Translations under genes and position numbers: made by a program
Source: Flavobacteriales bacterium
GTDB taxonomy: Bacteria; Bacteroidota; Bacteroidia; Flavobacteriales_F; PHOS-HE28
DNA length: 64,000 nt
NCBI GenBank assembly: GCA_016699575.1
Contig: CP064979.1
Span: 744,001-808,000 of the forward strand
Reading direction: 5' to 3'
In this document: one piece after another, positions 14,489 through 22,489 of the stretch
How the letters are laid out: each line of letters starts with the position of its first letter
How positions within the stretch are numbered: the stretch's first letter is position 1
Notes under the pieces: generated by a model
What the model was told of the DNA's origin: nothing
The model's database searches: none
The model's input: the letters and a program-made list of their open reading frames with translations, nothing else

Positions 14489-16315
14489 TTGGATCCACGC
14501 AAACTCGCTACTTCCCGCGCTGAGCGCACACCGAACGGCCAACGCGCCAAAATGAGAGCGGCCGGTGGCTCACTGCCAAAAGCCAAACCGAGTGTCACCT
14601 GGCGCACGGCATTCCGTCAGTTCATCTGGCCGCGCAGGAAGAACGTGTTCATCGGGTTGGTGCTCATCGTCATCAGTCGTGTGGCGGGCATGGTATTGCC
14701 GGGCAGCACCAAGTACCTGTTGGACGATGTGGTGGGCAAGAACGACCTGGACATGCTGTGGATCCTGCTCGCCGCCGTGGTGGGCGCGCTCATCATCCAG
14801 AGCGTAACCAGCTACATCCTCACGCAGTTGCTGAGCGTGGAAGCGCAATTGCTCATCAGTCAGCTGCGCACGCAGGTGCAGCGCAAGATCCTATCGCTGC
14901 CCATCAGCTTCTTCGACAACACGAAGAGCGGCGCGCTGGTGAGCCGTATCATGAGCGACGTGGAAGGCGTACGCAACTTGGTGGGCACTGGGCTGGTGCA
15001 GCTCATCGGCGGAACGCTCACGGCGCTGATCTCGCTCATGTGGCTCATCTATATCAGCCCGTGGATGACGCTCTTCGTACTGGTGCCGGTGGCCTTCTTC
15101 GCCTTCGTGGCCATGAAGGCTTTTGGCAAGATCCGGCCCATCTTCCGCACACGCGGCGTGATCAATGCCGAGGTGACGGGCCGCCTCACCGAAACGCTGA
15201 ACGGTGTGCGCGTGATCAAGGGCTTCGGTGCGGAAGAGCAGGAGAACAAGACCTTCGAGAAAGGGGTGCAGCGTTTGTTCGACAACGTAAAGACCAGCCT
15301 CACGGCCACTTCGTTCATCAGCAGCATGAGCACACTCTTGCTCGGTTTGGCCAGCGCAGGCATCATGGGCATCGGTGCGTACCAGATGGTTGGCGGCGAC
15401 CTCACCAGCGGCGAGTTCGTGCAGTTCACTGTGCTGCTGGGCTTCATGATCGCGCCCATCGTGCAGATGAGCAACATAGGCAGCCAGCTCACTGAAGCTT
15501 TCGCCGGCTTGGACCGCACCGAGGAGATCATGAAGATGCAGCCTGAGGATGTGGTGGACGATCGCCCGATCCAGATCACTGACGTGAAGGGCGACATCGC
15601 TTTTCACGATGTGCGTTTTGCCTACGAGGAGGACAAGGATGTCCTGCACGGCATCAGCTTCGAAGCTTCAAAAGGTTCGGTGATCGCTTTGGTGGGGACC
15701 AGCGGCAGTGGCAAGAGCACCATAGCGGGATTGGTCGCCACCTTCCTCACGCCCACTTCAGGGAAAGTCACGGTGGATGGTAACGACCTGAGCCGGGTGA
15801 ACCTCGCCAGCTACCGCCGTCACCTGGGCGTGGTGCTCCAGGACGACTTCCTCTTCGAAGGCACGATCCGCGAGAACATCCTTTTCCCGCGACCGGACGC
15901 CACTGAAGAACAATTGTTGAAGGCGGTGAAAGGCGCCTACGTGAACGAGTTTACCGACCGCATGGAACTGGGGCTCAATACCGTGATCGGCGAGCGCGGC
16001 GTGAAGCTGAGCGGCGGTCAACGCCAGCGTGTGGCCATTGCGCGCGCCATGCTGGCCGACCCGAAGATCCTGATCCTGGACGAGGCCACCAGCAACCTGG
16101 ACACCGAGAGCGAGGCGCTGATCCAGAAGAGCTTGAACGAGCTCGTGAAGGACCGTACCACATTCGTCATCGCCCACCGATTGAGCACCATCCGCCAGGC
16201 CACCGAGATCCTGGTGATCGAACATGGACGCATCGCCGAGCGCGGCACGCACGCCGAACTCATTGCCAAGGAGGGTCGCTATTTCGAGCTCTACACCTAC
16301 CAAGCAAGGATCTGA
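14489..16315 (+). CDS. ABC exporter, fused permease and ATPase (MsbA/multidrug type)
   Basis: 608 residues: a six-helix exporter domain (about 45-340) followed by a nucleotide-binding domain. Walker A is GTSGSGKST (about 403), the signature is LSGGQRQR (about 507) and Walker B is ILILDEATS (about 526), followed by the H-loop VIAHRLST. It would work as a homodimer exporting lipids, peptides or drugs; the Bacteroidota homologues are usually annotated MsbA-like or multidrug. The start at 14489 fits a GACCTTCG box about 25 nt upstream; ATG 14552 is an alternative, since the first 21 residues are not conserved-looking. Confidence 0.92.
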   Translation: MDPRKLATSRAERTPNGQRAKMRAAGGSLPKAKPSVTWRTAFRQFIWPRRKNVFIGLVLIVISRVAGMVLPGSTKYLLDDVVGKNDLDMLWILLAAVVGALIIQSVTSYILTQLLSVEAQLLISQLRTQVQRKILSLPISFFDNTKSGALVSRIMSDVEGVRNLVGTGLVQLIGGTLTALISLMWLIYISPWMTLFVLVPVAFFAFVAMKAFGKIRPIFRTRGVINAEVTGRLTETLNGVRVIKGFGAEEQENKTFEKGVQRLFDNVKTSLTATSFISSMSTLLLGLASAGIMGIGAYQMVGGDLTSGEFVQFTVLLGFMIAPIVQMSNIGSQLTEAFAGLDRTEEIMKMQPEDVVDDRPIQITDVKGDIAFHDVRFAYEEDKDVLHGISFEASKGSVIALVGTSGSGKSTIAGLVATFLTPTSGKVTVDGNDLSRVNLASYRRHLGVVLQDDFLFEGTIRENILFPRPDATEEQLLKAVKGAYVNEFTDRMELGLNTVIGERGVKLSGGQRQRVAIARAMLADPKILILDEATSNLDTESEALIQKSLNELVKDRTTFVIAHRLSTIRQATEILVIEHGRIAERGTHAELIAKEGRYFELYTYQARI

Positions 16316-16396
16316 CGACCACACCGGTCGGCCATCCCATCCGATCCACCCGGACATTGGCACCGTATGTGGAGGCGGAACGACCAAAACCATCAA

Positions 16397-16404
16397 CAAC
16401 TTTG
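16397..16404 (+). promoter_or_regulatory. -7 box directly before msrB
   Basis: CAACTTTG (TAnnTTTG-like) ends 3 nt before ATG 16408, placing the predicted transcription start at or just inside the start codon. Confidence 0.5.
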
Positions 16405-16407
16405 CAC

Positions 16408-16935
16408 ATGCGTCAATCCCTCTTGGTCTGCTTCGCCGCCCTGGCCACCACCTTGGGTTGCGCCCAAGCCGACACCCCGAACGCACCACCTTCCACGGCA
16501 CAACCGAACATGAACCCGCACTACAGCCGCACCGACACCACCAAGCTGACCGTGAGCGACGCCGAGTGGAAACGCATCCTGCCCGAAGAGCTCTACTACA
16601 TCGCCCGGGAAGCCGGCACCGAACGGGCCTTCACCGGCAAGTACTGGGACTTTGAAGGCACTGGCACATACTACTGCGCAGTGTGCGGCAATCCGCTCTT
16701 CAAAAGCGACAGCAAGTTCGGGAGCGGCTGCGGCTGGCCGAGCTTCTACGAGACCATACGACCGAACAGCGTCGCTTACATCGTGGACCGCAGCCATGGC
16801 ATGGTGCGCGAGGAAGTGCGTTGCGGCCGTTGCAACAGCCACCTGGGCCACGTGTTCGACGACGGCCCGCCACCGACCGGCAAGCGCTTCTGCATGAATT
16901 CGCCGGTGCTCGACTTCGAGCCTGGGACGAAATGA
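16408..16935 (+). CDS. msrB: peptide-methionine (R)-S-oxide reductase, lipoprotein form
   Basis: 175 residues from ATG 16408. This start gives a lipoprotein signal (LLVCFAALATTLGC, lipobox TLGC) and lies 3 nt after a -7 box; an upstream in-frame ATG would bury the signal. The MsrB domain is complete: zinc cysteines in CAVCG and CGRCN, the GCGWPSF motif, HLGHVFDDGP, and the catalytic cysteine in RFCMNSP. It reduces methionine-R-sulfoxide residues. The lipid anchor implies action in the periplasm on oxidised envelope proteins rather than in the cytoplasm. Confidence 0.95.
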   Translation: MRQSLLVCFAALATTLGCAQADTPNAPPSTAQPNMNPHYSRTDTTKLTVSDAEWKRILPEELYYIAREAGTERAFTGKYWDFEGTGTYYCAVCGNPLFKSDSKFGSGCGWPSFYETIRPNSVAYIVDRSHGMVREEVRCGRCNSHLGHVFDDGPPPTGKRFCMNSPVLDFEPGTK

Positions 16936-17082
16936 GGATGAGCTCCTAGCCTATTCGTCGGAGGGTCGGGGGCACTATCCGTTCATCCCGTCGCGCTGCA
17001 CACTCCCGACCGAGGTTGCCGCCAACAACCGAACGGTCTCCTATAAGCGACTTCCTTAGCGGCCACCTCCGTCAGGCCCCAC

Positions 17083-18399
17083 ATGCTCGGTTTCCTGCTC
17101 GCCACCGCCTACCTCGCCCTCTTCCTGCTGGCGGTCCACAAGCTGCGCTTCTTCGGTGGGCCCGCACTTGGCAAGCGGTTCCTGATGGTCGTGCTGGTGC
17201 TGAAGGTGCTGGCAGGCACGGGCGTGTGGTGGCTCTACACCTACCACTACACCAACCGCAGCGATGCCGACATCTACAAGTTCTTCGACAGCAGCGCGGT
17301 GATGTACGATGCCCTGTGGACGAACCCCGGCGACTTCTTCCGCATGCTGCTGGGCATCGCCAACGACAACGGCTACTTCGACATCACCTACTACAAGCGC
17401 ATCGACCATTGGTACCGCGAGTACGAGAGCAACCTGTACAACGACGCCCACACAATGATCCGCTTCAATGCCTTCGTGCGGATCTTTTCGTTCGGGCACT
17501 ATCACGTGCACACGGTGTTCATGTGTTTCCTCTCACTGGTCGGATCCGTGTGCCTGCACCGCGCTTTCCTGCCGTGGATGCAAGGCAAGGAACGGGCGCT
17601 GGCCGTGGCCGTCTTCCTGCTGCCCGGTGTGCTGTTCTGGGGCAGCGCGGTCATCAAGGAGTCGTTGCTGATGTTCGGCCTGGGCGTGTTCCTGCTGCAT
17701 GTGTTCCGGTCAGTGAGCGGGCAGGGACATTGGTCATCGCTCTTCGCGATCGCGTTCAGCACGGCGCTGCTTTTCGTCCTGAAATTCTACGTGCTTGCAT
17801 GCCTGCTGCCGGGCCTGCTGGCATGGGCGATTTGCGCACGGTGGAAGAAGGCGCCCGCGCTCGTCGTCTTCACCAGTGTGATGCTGGTATGCGTGCTCTT
17901 GGCCTTGAACATGCAACGCATCCTGCCGGGCTACGACCTGCTCCATCTCTTCAGCGTGAAGCAGAAGGACATGTACGGACTTGCGGCCGCCACCAACGCC
18001 GGCAGCGTGGTGTACGTACCGAAGCTCACCACGGAATGGCGGAGCTTCCTCGCGGCGGCCCCCATCGCGTTCTTCAACGCGTTCCTGGGCCCGAGCGTTT
18101 TGCTCAAAGGCGGAGCGCTTTCGTTGCCGCCCGCCGTGGAGAACCTGGTTCTCTTGGCCGCACTGGTACTTGCGATCGCGTTCCGGCAACGCACCGGCAT
18201 GGACCGCGCCATGCTGCTCCTGCTCATCAGTTACTGCGCACTGCTGATGCTCGTCATTGGCTGGACCACACCAGTAATGGGCGCGCTGGTGCGCTATCGT
18301 GTGCCGCTCCTGCCGTTCATGGCCATCATCGCCCTGCTTGTTGTTGACCATCGTAGGCTTGTGGCCCGCTGGCCGAAACTGAACCTGCTCTTCCCATGA
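17083..18399 (+). CDS. polytopic membrane protein, GT-C/O-antigen-polymerase-like
   Basis: 438 residues with about ten hydrophobic helices and a large N-proximal extracytoplasmic loop (NRSDADIYKFFDSS ... GYFDITYYKRIDHWY). This architecture is common among Bacteroidota membrane proteins related to GT-C glycosyltransferases or polysaccharide polymerases, but I see no diagnostic DxD-type motif that would settle activity. The stop overlaps the start of the amidohydrolase gene by 4 nt (ATGA). Role unassigned. Confidence 0.7.
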   Translation: MLGFLLATAYLALFLLAVHKLRFFGGPALGKRFLMVVLVLKVLAGTGVWWLYTYHYTNRSDADIYKFFDSSAVMYDALWTNPGDFFRMLLGIANDNGYFDITYYKRIDHWYREYESNLYNDAHTMIRFNAFVRIFSFGHYHVHTVFMCFLSLVGSVCLHRAFLPWMQGKERALAVAVFLLPGVLFWGSAVIKESLLMFGLGVFLLHVFRSVSGQGHWSSLFAIAFSTALLFVLKFYVLACLLPGLLAWAICARWKKAPALVVFTSVMLVCVLLALNMQRILPGYDLLHLFSVKQKDMYGLAAATNAGSVVYVPKLTTEWRSFLAAAPIAFFNAFLGPSVLLKGGALSLPPAVENLVLLAALVLAIAFRQRTGMDRAMLLLLISYCALLMLVIGWTTPVMGALVRYRVPLLPFMAIIALLVVDHRRLVARWPKLNLLFP

Positions 18400-20048
18400 C
18401 ATCCCGCGCCCTCTTCGCACTGCTTGCACTGACCTTGCTCCCAGCTTGCAAGTACAACCACATCGACGGCGATCTCGTGGTGCACAACGCCCACATCGTG
18501 TCCCTCGATGCGGAAGAGAAAGTGTACCAAGCAATGGCCATCAAGGACGGGCGCATCCTGGAGTTGGGTGCCGAGCAGCAGATCCGCAACAAGTACAACG
18601 CCACGGAGACGTACAACGCTGCTGGGCAATGGATCTACCCCGGCTTCATCGACGGCCATTGCCACTTCCTGGGCTATGGCCTCAACAAGCAGAAGGTGGA
18701 CTTGCTGGGCTGCACCAGCGCCGATGACCTGCTGGCCCGGGTGGAAACCTTTGCCAAAGCACACCCGGACAAGGAGTGGATCATTGGCCGCGGCTGGGAC
18801 CAGAATGATTGGGCCGTGAAGCTGTATCCCGACAATGCACGTCTGAACGAGTTGTTCCCGGATCGGCCAGTGCTCCTGCAACGCATCGATGGGCACGCGG
18901 CACTGGTGAACGACGCTGCCTTGCTGAAGACCGGTCTCGATTTGAACAAACAGATCGACGGCGGCCAGATGCTTATGCGCGATGGCCGCTTCACCGGCAT
19001 CCTGGTGGACAATGCTGTGGAGGTCTTCCAAAAGATCTTCGATGATGCACCTGAACCGGAGAAGCGCAAGGCCTTGCTCGAAGCCCAGCGCGATTGTTTC
19101 GCTGCAGGCCTTACCGGTGTGCATGATGCCGGGCTCGACATCGGCACCATCGAACTCATCGAGAAAATGCAGGCCGAGGGCGTGCTGAAGATGCGCATCA
19201 ACGCCATGGTGGCCGACCAACCGGGCAACCTGGAGCACTTCGCCAAGCGCGGCGTCATAAAGACCGACCGCCTGCGCGTGGGCACCGTGAAGGTTTACGG
19301 CGATGGTGCGCTCGGCTCACGAGGTGCTTTGTTGTTGGAGCCGTATGCGGACGACAGCACGCATCACGGCCTCATGCTGCACCCACGCGAGCACTTCGCG
19401 GAAGTGGCGCAATGGTGCATGGCGAACAACTACCAGATGGCCACGCATTGCATCGGTGACAGCGCCAACCGCTTGGTGCTGGACGTGTACGGCGAAGTGC
19501 TGAAGCAACAGAACGACAAGCGCTGGCGCATCGAGCATGCTCAGGTGGTGGACCCGGCCGATCAGCAACTCTTCACCAAGTACAATGTGATCCCCAGCGT
19601 GCAGCCCACGCACGCCACCAGCGATGCACCTTGGGCGGGTGTACGACTGGGCGATGCGCGCCTGCCGAACGCATACGCCTGCAAGCAGCTGCAAGGTGCC
19701 ATCGGCATGCTCGCGCTCGGCACCGATTTCCCGGTGGAAGCCATCGATCCGTTGGCCACCTACTTCGCTGCGGTTGAACGCACGCCGAAACTGCTGCCTT
19801 CGGACGCTCCGGGCATCTATCCCTACATGCCCGACCAAGCCCTCTCCCGTATCGATGCGCTGCGCGGCATGACCATCTGGAACGCCATCGCCGCCTTCGA
19901 AGAAGCGGAGAAGGGGACCTTGGAAGTTGGCAAGTTGGCCGACTTCGTGGTGGTTGACAGGGACCTGCTGAAAGTGAGCGCCGAGCAGCTGCGTAAGGCG
20001 CGCGTCCTTGCGACCTACGTCGGTGGTGAAGCCGTCTCCGAACGGTAG
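18396..20048 (+). CDS. YtcJ-type amidohydrolase, predicted lipoprotein
   Basis: 550 residues. An N-terminal lipoprotein signal (ALFALLALTLLPAC, lipobox LPAC) precedes a full metal-dependent amidohydrolase. The HxH metal pair is in PGFIDGHCHFLGYG, DGHAALVND follows, then HDAGLD, CIGDSAN with an upstream His, and the C-terminal composite sheet containing GKLADFVVVDRD. The closest type is the YtcJ/exoenzyme-regulatory family of amidohydrolases with unknown natural substrates. The lipid anchor implies periplasmic hydrolysis of amides, ureas or cyclic compounds. Confidence 0.88.
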   Translation: MTSRALFALLALTLLPACKYNHIDGDLVVHNAHIVSLDAEEKVYQAMAIKDGRILELGAEQQIRNKYNATETYNAAGQWIYPGFIDGHCHFLGYGLNKQKVDLLGCTSADDLLARVETFAKAHPDKEWIIGRGWDQNDWAVKLYPDNARLNELFPDRPVLLQRIDGHAALVNDAALLKTGLDLNKQIDGGQMLMRDGRFTGILVDNAVEVFQKIFDDAPEPEKRKALLEAQRDCFAAGLTGVHDAGLDIGTIELIEKMQAEGVLKMRINAMVADQPGNLEHFAKRGVIKTDRLRVGTVKVYGDGALGSRGALLLEPYADDSTHHGLMLHPREHFAEVAQWCMANNYQMATHCIGDSANRLVLDVYGEVLKQQNDKRWRIEHAQVVDPADQQLFTKYNVIPSVQPTHATSDAPWAGVRLGDARLPNAYACKQLQGAIGMLALGTDFPVEAIDPLATYFAAVERTPKLLPSDAPGIYPYMPDQALSRIDALRGMTIWNAIAAFEEAEKGTLEVGKLADFVVVDRDLLKVSAEQLRKARVLATYVGGEAVSER

Positions 20049-20111
20049 AAACCACCGGACGTCGGACAAGTCGCAGCCTTCATCGAACCCGTTTGATGCG
20101 CACTAAACCGC

Positions 20112-20145
20112 TCCGTTAACTCGCGGTCAATCCGCTGTTAACGGA
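20112..20145. repeat. inverted repeat immediately before the first tandem CotH gene
   Basis: A perfect 9-bp inverted repeat TCCGTTAAC / GTTAACGGA (20112-20120 and 20137-20145) with a 16-nt spacer ends 5 nt before ATG 20151. There is no T-tract, so it is not an obvious terminator for the preceding gene. It could be an operator or an RNA hairpin at the ribosome entry site. Confidence 0.5.
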
Positions 20146-20150
20146 ACCTT

Positions 20151-22472
20151 ATGCGCATCCTCTTCTCCCTTTTCCTCGCGGGCTGGGCCGCGGGCCAATT
20201 GTGCCATGCCCAGAACCTGCCCCAGATGATCAACATCAGCGACGATGGCCGCATGCTCACCACGGGCGACCAGAACAGCAAGGGCTTCTACGACGAGGAC
20301 ACGGTTAAGGCCATCTACCTCAGCTTCCAACAGCCCAACCACTGGACGCTCTTACAGAACAACTACAGCAGTCAGACGCCCATACCGGCCCTGCTGTCTT
20401 ACGATGGCACCACCTACAGCGATGTGGGCGTGCGCTTCAAGGGCGAGACGAGCTACTTCATGCTGCCGCCCGGTTCGGAGAAGATGAGCTTCGACATCGA
20501 CATGAACACCTACAGCGCGCAGGACATCGACGGCTACGAGTCGTTGAACCTGAACAACGGTTTCCAGGACAACAGCATGATGCGCGAGGTGATGTTCAGC
20601 CACCTCATCCGCCGCCATGTGCCCGCCGCGAAGGCCAACTACGTGAAGCTGTACATCAACGGCGAGAACTGGGGACTCTACGCGAACGTCCAAGGCCTCA
20701 GTGGCGAGTTCCTCGACGAATGGTATTACAGCAACAACGGCGACCGCTGGCGCGCCGCACGGCCCGACGGCCAGAACATGGGCGGCTGGGGCGACGGCAC
20801 CGGCGGCCTCAACTTCCTCGGCAATGACAGCACCGACTACCAGGACTACTACACGCTGCAGAACGGCAAGACGGAATTCCCATGGGACAATCTGGTGAAG
20901 GTCTGCGATGAGCTGAACAACACGCCGCTCGCCCAATTGGAGGACTCGCTGGGCAAGTACATGAACATCGACCGTGTGCTGTGGAACCTGGCCGTGGAGA
21001 ACGCCTTCGCCGATGACGACAGTTACATCCACAAGGGCAAGAACGACTACAGCATCTACTTCGAACCGGAGAGCGGCTGGATCACCACGCATGAGATCGA
21101 CGGCAACAGCGTGCTTAGCGGCATGAACCTCAGCTGGAGCCCGTTCTACAACGAGAACGACGTGAACTACCCGCTGATGAACCGGTTGTTCGCCGTGCCC
21201 GCTTTGCGCCAGCGCTACCTCGCGCACTTGCGCACCGTCATCGCCGATTGCATGGACGCTACCGCCGTGGGCGCGCTGATCGATGACTACCAGGCCATGG
21301 TGGACACCATCGTGCAGAACGACCCGAAAAAGCTCATGACCTACACGCAGTTCAACAGCGGAGTGACGCAATTGGAGAACAACCTGAACACACGCCGCAA
21401 TAACCTGCTCAACAACACGGAAGTTGCGCAGGTCGGGCCCTCCATAACGAGCGTGGACCACGATGTGGATGATGGACTGAACGCCTCACCGGCCGAAGGT
21501 GAAGCCGTGGACGTGCGGACCGCCGTGTCGAGCACCAGCGGCATCAGCAGCGTGACGCTCTATTGGAGCAACCGTCAGACGGGGATCTTCACGAAGACAA
21601 CCATGTTCGATGATGGCGCGCACAACGACGGCGCCAGCGCAGACGGGGTTTACGGCGCGCAGATCCCCGCACAGAACGGTGGCACGTTGGTGCGTTACTA
21701 CATCGAGGCCAAAGCGAACAACACTGCGTTGAGCTCGAGCTATGCACCACCGGGCGCAGAGCACGATGTGTACTTCTACCAGCACAAGTTCGCAGCCGCT
21801 CCGGCCACCGGCATCGTCATCAACGAAGTGATGGCCGACAATGTGAGCACCGCGCAGGACGAGAACAGCCAGTATGAGGACTGGATCGAACTGCACAACA
21901 CCAACAACTTCACCGCGCAGGTAGGCCTGTGGTTCCTGAGCGATTCGCCGTTCGAGCCGTTCAAGTGGCGCCTGCCGGTGGGCACCGTCATACCCGCCAA
22001 CGGCTACCTGATCGTGTGGTGCGATGAGGATGAGAACCAAGGGAACCTGCACACCAACTACAAGTTGAGCAACGGCGGGGAACAAGTCCTGCTCTTCAAC
22101 CCCGATAGCCTGCTGGTGGACCAGACAACGTTCGGCGACATGTACCCCGATGTGTCTTGGGAACGGTTGCCCAACGGCACTGGCCCCTTCGTTTACCTGT
22201 GGCCCACGTTCGCAGCGTACAACGGGCAAGTGAGCGTGGACGAGAACGCAACGTCCAACGGACCGGTGCTCTACCCGAACCCCGCCACTGATGCGGTGAC
22301 CCTCGCCAACGCGCCGACGGGCTCGGTTGTCGATGTCCTGGATGTCCTTGGCCGCACGGTGTTCACCACCACGGCCAACGGTCCGGTCCGGTTCGATGCG
22401 TCCACTTGGAGCGCAGGCACCTACACTGTGCGCTGCGAAGGCCTGGCCCTTCCCCTTTCCATTAGCCACTGA
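20151..22472 (+). CDS. CotH-like / lamin-tail-domain T9SS surface protein, tandem copy 1
   Basis: 773 residues. A signal peptide (LFSLFLAGWAAGQLCHAQ) is followed by a CotH-type domain (about 60-430) with VRFKGETSYF and LNLNNGFQDNSMMRE. The usual catalytic WDxD segment reads HEIDGNSVL. Next come a beta-sandwich domain (FDDGAHNDGASADGVYGAQI), a lamin-tail domain starting GIVINEVMADN, and a C-terminal sorting domain (VLYPNPATDAVTL). Secretion by T9SS and cell-surface exposure are expected. The next gene is a close paralogue in the same order, so this is a tandem duplication. Kinase activity is only inferred from CotH homology. Confidence 0.85.
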   Translation: MRILFSLFLAGWAAGQLCHAQNLPQMINISDDGRMLTTGDQNSKGFYDEDTVKAIYLSFQQPNHWTLLQNNYSSQTPIPALLSYDGTTYSDVGVRFKGETSYFMLPPGSEKMSFDIDMNTYSAQDIDGYESLNLNNGFQDNSMMREVMFSHLIRRHVPAAKANYVKLYINGENWGLYANVQGLSGEFLDEWYYSNNGDRWRAARPDGQNMGGWGDGTGGLNFLGNDSTDYQDYYTLQNGKTEFPWDNLVKVCDELNNTPLAQLEDSLGKYMNIDRVLWNLAVENAFADDDSYIHKGKNDYSIYFEPESGWITTHEIDGNSVLSGMNLSWSPFYNENDVNYPLMNRLFAVPALRQRYLAHLRTVIADCMDATAVGALIDDYQAMVDTIVQNDPKKLMTYTQFNSGVTQLENNLNTRRNNLLNNTEVAQVGPSITSVDHDVDDGLNASPAEGEAVDVRTAVSSTSGISSVTLYWSNRQTGIFTKTTMFDDGAHNDGASADGVYGAQIPAQNGGTLVRYYIEAKANNTALSSSYAPPGAEHDVYFYQHKFAAAPATGIVINEVMADNVSTAQDENSQYEDWIELHNTNNFTAQVGLWFLSDSPFEPFKWRLPVGTVIPANGYLIVWCDEDENQGNLHTNYKLSNGGEQVLLFNPDSLLVDQTTFGDMYPDVSWERLPNGTGPFVYLWPTFAAYNGQVSVDENATSNGPVLYPNPATDAVTLANAPTGSVVDVLDVLGRTVFTTTANGPVRFDASTWSAGTYTVRCEGLALPLSISH

Positions 22473-22489
22473 TTCCTTACCCCTTCCCG

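Noticed and set aside
20112..20145. Inverted repeat as the terminator of the amidohydrolase gene
   Set aside because: The 16-nt loop is long, there is no T-tract, and it abuts the next start codon, so a regulatory role is more likely.
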